A stretch of DNA of 64,000 nucleotides from a bacterium (GTDB lineage: Bacteria; Auribacterota; UBA6266), in assembly GCA_023228325.1 (NCBI GenBank), contig JALOBK010000001.1, positions 1,837,549-1,901,548 on the forward strand, given 5' to 3'. The notes below the pieces were generated by a model. That model was not told where the DNA came from. It saw only the letters and a program-made list of their open reading frames with translations, and did not search any database. Of this stretch, positions 58,194 through 64,000 are shown piece by piece. The position numbers and the translations under genes are program-made. The stretch's first letter is position 1. Every line of letters begins with the position of its first letter.

Positions 58194-59045
58194 ATGAGCA
58201 TTGAGGTAATCATTTATTCAACCGGAGCCCTCTTACTTCTGGGTATAGGCTTCGGTATAGCGTTATCCCTTTCATCAAAGCTTCTCAGGGTTGAAGAAGA
58301 TCCCAGGATAAAAAACATATCGGATATTTTACCGAATATAAACTGCGGCGCGTGCGGATTTGCCGGCTGTTTCAGTTATGCGGAAGCGATTGTCACAAAA
58401 AAAGAAAAAATAAACCTCTGTATGCCCGGCGGCGAAAAAACCTCAAAAAAAATAGCTGATTTGATGGGGATGGCGCCCGACTCCATAGAAAAAAAAGTGG
58501 CTGTTATTCATTGCTGCGGAGGCGGTATAGGCAGGAAAAAATACGATTATTCAGGCGTAAAAGACTGTAGAATAATCAATATGGTCGCCGGCGGGTCGGT
58601 AGAATGCGGCTACGGCTGCCTGATGGGCTATGCCTGCCTGAAGTCCTGTCCTGTTCACGCTATCAAAAAAAATGAAAACCAGATGCCGTATGTTATAAGG
58701 GATAAATGTATCGGCTGCGGAAGGTGCGTTAACACATGCCCGAGAAACCTGATAGAACTGGTTGAAGACGCCAAAAAAGTGCATATTCTCTGTTCATCGC
58801 ATGACAGGGGCGCCGATGTCATCAAAGTATGCAGTGTCGGATGTATCGGCTGCGGTAAATGCGTACAGGCATGCCCTTTTAATGCGATACGGATGGAGAA
58901 CAATCTGGCTGTAATCGATTACTCTAAATGCAAGGTGTGCGGCAAATGCGTGGAAGTATGCCCTGTCAAAGTCATATATGACTGGAGAAAGAACTTCATC
59001 ATGCCCGGAAAACAGCGGAAATCGGAGAAAACCAATGAGCTTTGA
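58194..59045 (+). CDS. rnfB: Rnf complex subunit B (ferredoxin-like)
   Basis: This 283-residue subunit has one N-terminal membrane helix and an Fe-S domain with CGACGFAGC. Then come several 4Fe-4S motifs (CIGCGRCVNTCP, CIGCGKCVQACP, CKVCGKCVEVCP), which take electrons from ferredoxin. It probably carries one cluster more than the shortest RnfB proteins. The stop overlaps the corrinoid protein start by 11 nt, so the two are likely co-translated. Confidence 0.95.
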   Translation: MSIEVIIYSTGALLLLGIGFGIALSLSSKLLRVEEDPRIKNISDILPNINCGACGFAGCFSYAEAIVTKKEKINLCMPGGEKTSKKIADLMGMAPDSIEKKVAVIHCCGGGIGRKKYDYSGVKDCRIINMVAGGSVECGYGCLMGYACLKSCPVHAIKKNENQMPYVIRDKCIGCGRCVNTCPRNLIELVEDAKKVHILCSSHDRGADVIKVCSVGCIGCGKCVQACPFNAIRMENNLAVIDYSKCKVCGKCVEVCPVKVIYDWRKNFIMPGKQRKSEKTNEL

Positions 59046-59664
59046 AACACTGAAAACCTTAGTCTCTTCGGGAAATGTGCCTGAAGTGCGCAAGAGTGTC
59101 GAAGACTTGTTAATGTCCGGAACCGAGCCTTTGGAAATTTTAAATTCCGGGTTGATAGAAGCGATGGAGGAAATCGGGGAAAAATTCAAAAAAAACGAAG
59201 TCTATGTTCCTGAAGTGCTGATGGCAGCGCGAGCCATGAAAGAAGGAGTTTCAATTTTAAAACCTCTATTGTCTTCAGAACAGCTGGGAACAAAGGGCTG
59301 TATCGTAATCGGCACGGTAAAAGGCGACCTTCACGATATAGGTAAAAACATTGTAGCGATAATGCTGGAAGGAGCGGGCTTTAAGGTGATAGACCTTGGA
59401 GTCGATGTAGCTCCCGAAAAATTTTTATCGGCTGTTACAGAGCATAAAGCCGGCCTTGTCGCAATATCCGCGCTTCTGACGACAACTATGCCTTCAATGA
59501 AATCAACTGTAAGCATATTGAAGGAGAAAGGCCCTTCCAATTTAAAAATTATGGTTGGAGGAGCGCCTGTCACAAAAGAGTTTGCCGAAGAGATACAGGC
59601 CGATGGTTTTTCCGAAGAAGCGGGCACGGCGGTAGATATAGCGAAAAAATTGATTTCCGGTTAA
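59035..59664 (+). CDS. Corrinoid (B12-binding) methyl carrier protein
   Basis: This 209-residue protein has an N-terminal four-helix cap domain and a Rossmann-like cobalamin domain. GDLHDIGKNIVAIMLEGAGF is the B12-ligating DxHxxG motif and SALLTTTMPSMKSTV follows. It resembles MtbC/MtaC-type corrinoid proteins that shuttle methyl groups from methylamines, methanol or other donors. The matching methyltransferases are not in the window. ATG 59035 lies inside the rnfB end. Confidence 0.92.
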   Translation: MSFETLKTLVSSGNVPEVRKSVEDLLMSGTEPLEILNSGLIEAMEEIGEKFKKNEVYVPEVLMAARAMKEGVSILKPLLSSEQLGTKGCIVIGTVKGDLHDIGKNIVAIMLEGAGFKVIDLGVDVAPEKFLSAVTEHKAGLVAISALLTTTMPSMKSTVSILKEKGPSNLKIMVGGAPVTKEFAEEIQADGFSEEAGTAVDIAKKLISG

Positions 59665-59679
59665 TCAGGAGGATTGAAT

Positions 59680-60591
59680 ATGTCTCTTATTATTGATGGT
59701 AAAAAAATATCGCTTCAGATAAAAAATGAGCTGCGCGCCGCGGTTTCAGCGCTGAAAAAAGACAGGAACATCATTCCCGGACTGGCTGTTATTTTAGTGG
59801 GAAGCAACCCCGCGTCAAAAGTATATGTAACCATGAAGGAAAAAGCGTGCGCGGAAATCGGGGTTTATTCCGAAAAACATTTAATTGATGAAGCTGTTTC
59901 CACTGAAAAACTGGTCGAATTAATAAAGTCGCTGAATAAATCCGGGAAAATCCACGGTATTCTGGTACAGCTTCCTCTACCCGGGCGCATAAATGCGGAA
60001 AAAGTCATAGAGTCAGTCCATCCTTCAAAGGATGTGGATTGTTTTCATCCATATAATGTCGGCAGGCTTCTTACAGGAAACCCTGTTATGCCGCCGTGCA
60101 CACCCGCGGGAATACAGGAACTCCTTTTAAAATCCGGCGTCAACCCTGAAGGCAGGCATGTGGTCATACTCGGGAGAAGCAATATCGTGGGAAAACCTCT
60201 TTTCTCAATCCTGTGCCAAAAGGCAATCGGCGCAAACGCGACTGTTACTTTGTGCCATTCCCGCACGGAAAATATGAAAGAGATAACTTCAAGCGCCGAT
60301 ATCCTCATAGCCGCCATAGGCAAGCCCCGGTTTGTAAAAGCCGACATGGTAAAAACAGATTCGGTGGTAATTGACGTTGGAACAAACAGGGTAAACGATG
60401 AAACAGCGGAAAAAGGATATAAAATTGTGGGAGATGTTGATTTTGAAAATGTAAAAAACAAGGTTAAAGCGATTTCTCCGGTCCCGGGCGGGGTCGGTCC
60501 CATGACAATTGCGATGCTTATGAAGAATACCTTTAACGCCTGTCTTGAGCAAACCGGCGGCAGGAACCGGGGAGATATGTATAATGGATAA
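59680..60591 (+). CDS. folD: Methylene-tetrahydrofolate dehydrogenase/cyclohydrolase
   Basis: This 303-residue bifunctional enzyme interconverts 5,10-methylene-, methenyl- and 10-formyl-tetrahydrofolate. The catalytic Lys is in SKVYVTMKEKAC, and VQLPLPGRINAEKVIESVHP and GRSNIVGKPLF are family marks. Start ATG 59680 has AGGAGG 7 nt upstream. Next to the corrinoid protein and Rnf it points to folate one-carbon metabolism coupled to methyl transfer. It overlaps mdh by 8 nt. Confidence 0.96.
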   Translation: MSLIIDGKKISLQIKNELRAAVSALKKDRNIIPGLAVILVGSNPASKVYVTMKEKACAEIGVYSEKHLIDEAVSTEKLVELIKSLNKSGKIHGILVQLPLPGRINAEKVIESVHPSKDVDCFHPYNVGRLLTGNPVMPPCTPAGIQELLLKSGVNPEGRHVVILGRSNIVGKPLFSILCQKAIGANATVTLCHSRTENMKEITSSADILIAAIGKPRFVKADMVKTDSVVIDVGTNRVNDETAEKGYKIVGDVDFENVKNKVKAISPVPGGVGPMTIAMLMKNTFNACLEQTGGRNRGDMYNG

Positions 60592-61510
60592 AAAAATTAC
60601 GGTGGTGGGAGCCGGTTTTGTCGGAACCGCGTGCGCGAAAAGAATCATAGAAAAAAATCTCGCCGATGTAACACTGATGGATATTGTTGAAGGGCTTCCT
60701 CAGGGCAAGGCTCTTGATTTAATGCAGTCAGCCGCGATTGAAGGTTTTTCGAAAAAAATACGCGGCACCAACGATTATCAGGAAACACAAAACAGCGATA
60801 TCGTTATAATCACCGCCGGTTCAGCCAGAAAACCGGGGATGAGCAGGGATGACCTGTTTAAAATCAATTCCGGCATTATATCGGATGTAGTTGCCCGAAT
60901 ATCAAAATTCAGTCCCGCTTCAATAATAATAATGGTGACAAATCCGCTTGACGCAATGACTTATTTAGCCTTTAAAGTATCCGGTTTCCCGTCTCACCGT
61001 GTCCTGGGCATGGCAGGAGTCCTTGATTCCGCAAGATACAGTTACTTCATTTCGGAAAAGCTCGGATGCGCGCCTTCGGAAGTCAGGTCGATAGTTTTAG
61101 GCGGGCACGGGGATACAATGGTTCCCATGCCGAGACTTTCAGAAATCAAAGGGAAACCGCTGGCGGAATTTCTGGCCGCAGATGAAATCAGCGAAATAAA
61201 CGAACGGACTCAAAACGGGGGAGCGGAAATAGTCAAACTTTTGAAGACCGGGTCCGCTTATTACGCGCCATCTTCCTCCGCCGTTAAAATGGCAGAACAT
61301 ATTATAAAAGACATCCATGAAATAATCCCGTGCAGCGTTTATCTGAACGGCGAATACGGGCTGAGCGACATATATTTCGGAGTGCCTGTCAGGCTATGCG
61401 GAAAAGGGTTGAAAGAAATCGCGGAAATCAAATTAACGGATGAAGAGCAAAAACGCCTTGATAAATCAGCGCGGGCGGTCGCGGAAACCATCAACAAACT
61501 GAAAACCTGA
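60584..61510 (+). CDS. mdh: Malate dehydrogenase (LDH-like)
   Basis: This 308-residue NAD-dependent enzyme has GAGFVGTACAKRI, SARKPGMSRDDL with substrate-binding Arg, VTNPLDAMTYLAFK and the catalytic His of GGHGDTMVPMPR. The Arg in the RKPGMSR loop supports malate rather than lactate. Start ATG 60584, overlapping folD by 8 nt. It links the one-carbon block to central carbon metabolism. Confidence 0.95.
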   Translation: MDKKITVVGAGFVGTACAKRIIEKNLADVTLMDIVEGLPQGKALDLMQSAAIEGFSKKIRGTNDYQETQNSDIVIITAGSARKPGMSRDDLFKINSGIISDVVARISKFSPASIIIMVTNPLDAMTYLAFKVSGFPSHRVLGMAGVLDSARYSYFISEKLGCAPSEVRSIVLGGHGDTMVPMPRLSEIKGKPLAEFLAADEISEINERTQNGGAEIVKLLKTGSAYYAPSSSAVKMAEHIIKDIHEIIPCSVYLNGEYGLSDIYFGVPVRLCGKGLKEIAEIKLTDEEQKRLDKSARAVAETINKLKT

Positions 61511-61514
61511 TTAT

Positions 61515-62297
61515 ATGCTCCTTTTAAAATCATTATTTTTAGGGTTTATACAGGGTATAACGGAATTCCTTCCCGTATCCTCTTCCGCGCATTTGGTCAT
61601 AACCGAAAATATCATCGGGATTCAGCCGTCCTTCTTTCTTAACGTTTCCATGCACGCCGGGACAATGATCGCGACAATCATTGTCTACAGGAAAACAATA
61701 TATGAAATAATTCATGGACTGTTCCGCGCTCAGAAGAATGAAATAAAATATTTTACCAGGATTTTAGCGGCGACGGTTATTTCCGCGATAGCGGCATTTT
61801 TGATTGTGTCGGTAACAGGAGAGGACGTCCTTCACAGGAAAAAGATAATCGGGATATCCCTGCTGGTTACGGCTGTTATCCTGTTCCTTTCGGACAGGAT
61901 AAAAAACACACAGCCTAAAACCCTCTGTCAAATAAGCGTCCTCAACATCCTTTTAATAGGCCTGGCCCAGGGTATTGCCGTCTTCCCGGGCATATCAAGG
62001 TCCGGAATGACTATCGCCTTCTGTCTTTTCCTGAAAATGGAAAGAAGCGAGGCGACGAAATTTTCTTTCATCTTATCCATCCCCATAATCCTGCTCGCAT
62101 TCATCTATGAAACAATCGCATCCTGCGGCAGTATTGGTAATAGCTACGACTTTCCCGGATTGATTTCCGGTTTTTTTGCGGCTCTGATATCCGGGTTGAT
62201 AGCTATAAAATTAATGATTATGCTTGTAAAATCAAGAAGGCTGACAGTCTTCGCAGTTTACTGTATTCTGCTGGGAACGGCGCTTTTTCTGGTATAG
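61515..62297 (+). CDS. uppP: Undecaprenyl-diphosphatase
   Basis: This 260-residue membrane protein (BacA/UppP) recycles the lipid carrier undecaprenyl diphosphate. GITEFLPVSSSAHLVI and FPGISRSGMTIAF are the two catalytic motifs. About eight helices are seen. It starts 4 nt after mdh, at a TATATG context. The carrier feeds both peptidoglycan and the polysaccharide cluster at the other end of the window. Confidence 0.95.
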   Translation: MLLLKSLFLGFIQGITEFLPVSSSAHLVITENIIGIQPSFFLNVSMHAGTMIATIIVYRKTIYEIIHGLFRAQKNEIKYFTRILAATVISAIAAFLIVSVTGEDVLHRKKIIGISLLVTAVILFLSDRIKNTQPKTLCQISVLNILLIGLAQGIAVFPGISRSGMTIAFCLFLKMERSEATKFSFILSIPIILLAFIYETIASCGSIGNSYDFPGLISGFFAALISGLIAIKLMIMLVKSRRLTVFAVYCILLGTALFLV

Positions 62298-62300
62298 GAC

Positions 62301-63959
62301 ATGATAGAGACCATAAAAATAAACAATATCGCGCTCGCAAAGGATATAGAAATACGATTCGGCGGCGGATTAAACGTCATGACGGGTGAAACCGGAGCAG
62401 GAAAATCTCTTCTGCTTTCATCATTGATGCTGACCATAGGAGAGAAATGGGATAAAACCTACCTGAGAAAAGGCGAAAATAAAGGCTCTGTTTCAATGTC
62501 TATCAAAATAAACAGGCTCTGCGCCGACAGGCTGAAGCTCGATGAACTCGGACTGCAGACCGAAGAATCATACATATACATCAAAAGGGATTTTAATTCT
62601 GAAGGAAGGAACAAGGTATTTATAAACTATAATCCTGTGCCTATTTCGATATTAAAAAAGATAGGCGACCAGATACTGGATTATCACTCCCAAAATTCCC
62701 ATCAGCTTCTTCTCCATAATGACTACCAGATGGAACTGCTTGACATTTACGGGATGATCGATAAAACAAAATACGGCAGGATTTATAAAGATTTTATGAG
62801 CGCCAGGAAAGAATTCGATGAAATGACGGCCAAAGGCAAAATTTCCGGCGAACTGGCCGAACTTTATCAATATCAGTTAGACGAGATACAGAAAGCGTCT
62901 TTAAAACCAGGGGAGGAACCTGCCCTGGAAAAAGAGTTATCGGTTATCGCCAATTACAGCGCGCTGGCGGAATTATCCCAGGAAGCGTTAACCCTGCTGT
63001 ATGACGGCGACGAATCGATATTCAACAAACTGGCCCATACTTCAAAAATACTGTGCAAAATAGAGGATATATCCGGGGAAAAATTCAGCGCGGAGACAAT
63101 AGGGTCTTTCAACAATTTCCTGAGCGAAACCGCTTCGAAAATAAGGGAGTTGACCGAAAACCCCGATTTTGACGATAACCGTCAAAAACAGATCGAAAGC
63201 AGGCTTCAGGATATTTATACGATAAAAAAGAAATACGGCCCTCAAATATCAGATGTGGAACAGAAATATGGCTTTTTGTCTAATGAACTGCGCATCTATA
63301 AATCTTTTGAAGAAGAAAAAAAGAAACTTGCGGCAAAAATAGCGGCTATTGAAGAAAAACTCCGGCTGGAAGCTGAAAATATTTCAAAAAAGAGAAAATC
63401 GGCCGCAAAGAAGTTCTCGGAGCGCGCAATCGCGGAATTAAGCGAAATAGGACTTGAACACGCGCAGATAACAATTTCTCTTTTCGATAAGGGATTAAGA
63501 GAGAACGGGACTGACGGCGTCCGGTATCTTTTTTCCGCCAACAAGGGGGAAAACCCCCTTCCGCTTGAAGACGTCGCTTCCGGAGGAGAGATTTCCAGGC
63601 TGATGCTCGCGCTAAAAACGGTTTTTGCCGAAAAAGATTTTACCCCCGTCCTGATATTCGACGAAATTGACACAAACATAGGCGGGAAAACGGCTGTTGC
63701 TGTCGGAAAAAAACTGAAAGAACTATCGAAAAGCCATCAGATTATCTGTATCACACATCTGCCTCAGATCGCCCTTATGGCGGACAGCCATTTTTATATC
63801 TATAAAGACATTGAAGGGGGAAGGACATTCACACGGATAAAAAAACTCGATTACAATGAGAAAGTTGAAGAGATAGCAAGGATGCTTGGCGGTAAAAACA
63901 TTACTTCGGTGACCCTGGAACACGCAAAAGAACTTTTAAAATTAAACAGGAATACTTGA
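62301..63959 (+). CDS. recN: DNA repair protein RecN
   Basis: This 552-residue SMC-like ATPase helps repair double-strand breaks. Walker A is GETGAGKSLLL near residue 30, the signature motif is ASGGEISRLMLALK, and Walker B is PVLIFDEIDTNIGGK, with a coiled-coil middle (about 150-380). It starts 3 nt after uppP and ends 41 nt from the window's right edge. Confidence 0.96.
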   Translation: MIETIKINNIALAKDIEIRFGGGLNVMTGETGAGKSLLLSSLMLTIGEKWDKTYLRKGENKGSVSMSIKINRLCADRLKLDELGLQTEESYIYIKRDFNSEGRNKVFINYNPVPISILKKIGDQILDYHSQNSHQLLLHNDYQMELLDIYGMIDKTKYGRIYKDFMSARKEFDEMTAKGKISGELAELYQYQLDEIQKASLKPGEEPALEKELSVIANYSALAELSQEALTLLYDGDESIFNKLAHTSKILCKIEDISGEKFSAETIGSFNNFLSETASKIRELTENPDFDDNRQKQIESRLQDIYTIKKKYGPQISDVEQKYGFLSNELRIYKSFEEEKKKLAAKIAAIEEKLRLEAENISKKRKSAAKKFSERAIAELSEIGLEHAQITISLFDKGLRENGTDGVRYLFSANKGENPLPLEDVASGGEISRLMLALKTVFAEKDFTPVLIFDEIDTNIGGKTAVAVGKKLKELSKSHQIICITHLPQIALMADSHFYIYKDIEGGRTFTRIKKLDYNEKVEEIARMLGGKNITSVTLEHAKELLKLNRNT

Positions 63960-64000
63960 CAGCGTTAATGTCTTTTGATAAAAAGATATTTCCTTAAATA

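Overview
This 64-kb window is a chromosomal segment of a Gram-negative-type bacterium with mixed, fairly AT-leaning codon use. The best taxonomic clue is a 52-residue small basic protein at 53051-53209. It resembles the signature family of the PVC superphylum (Planctomycetes, Verrucomicrobia, Chlamydiae and relatives). Together with ADP-heptose genes, lipoproteins, an Rnf complex, a corrinoid protein and many small exported proteins, it suggests an uncultivated PVC lineage such as Omnitrophota. That placement is an inference and was not tested by search.

Region 1 (1-22.7 kb) is a dense, co-directional surface-polysaccharide cluster, often with 4-40 nt gene overlaps. It holds a partial unknown protein, a nitroreductase, rfbB, a frameshifted rfbD, six GT4 glycosyltransferases, two large GT-C/GT39-like membrane transferases, a radical SAM/SPASM protein, an asparagine synthase-type amidotransferase, a Wzx-type flippase, a methyltransferase, an MraY/WecA-type initiating sugar-phosphate transferase and an O-antigen-ligase-like protein with C-terminal TPRs. 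The set can start a lipid-linked glycan, extend it, decorate it, flip it and ligate it.

Region 2 (22.7-32.4 kb) is housekeeping: aroQ, an M24 aminopeptidase, efp, accB-accC, an Asp23/AmaP-like pair, gmhA, a heptose adenylyltransferase, thiE-thiC and a PfkB kinase. It is interrupted by two related repeat blocks. One is a 273-bp element with perfect 24-bp terminal inverted repeats around 75-bp tandem units.

Region 3 (32.4-43.4 kb) is the most unusual part. A tRNA-Gly(CCC) gene is flanked by two inverted copies of an apparently structured ~110-130-bp element. Next come two genes followed by attC-like sites (integron cassette recombination sites) of nearly canonical architecture. After these comes a run of small unrelated genes: tiny membrane proteins, two paralogous exported proteins, a DUF3800 protein, a secreted PLD-HTH fusion, an LprI-like protein, RsgA, a DUF2007 protein, a nitroreductase and lipoproteins. 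Many are separated by copies of a short repeat lying between one stop codon and the next ribosome binding site. Base composition changes sharply between neighbours. I read the region as a cassette-like array without an integrase in view; the short-repeat spacers could be a second, non-attC type of cassette boundary or REP-like elements.

Region 4 (43.4-54.7 kb) mixes envelope and small conserved genes: GDPD, HIT protein, zinc-ribbon proteins, lytic transglycosylase, a degenerate M23 protein, a C39-like protease, YbgC, CutA, TPR proteins, the PVC small protein, an RsuA/RluB-type pseudouridine synthase and an SH3 protein. Region 5 (54.7-64 kb) is an energy and one-carbon block: rnfC-D-E-A-B with no rnfG, a corrinoid protein, folD and mdh, followed by uppP and recN.
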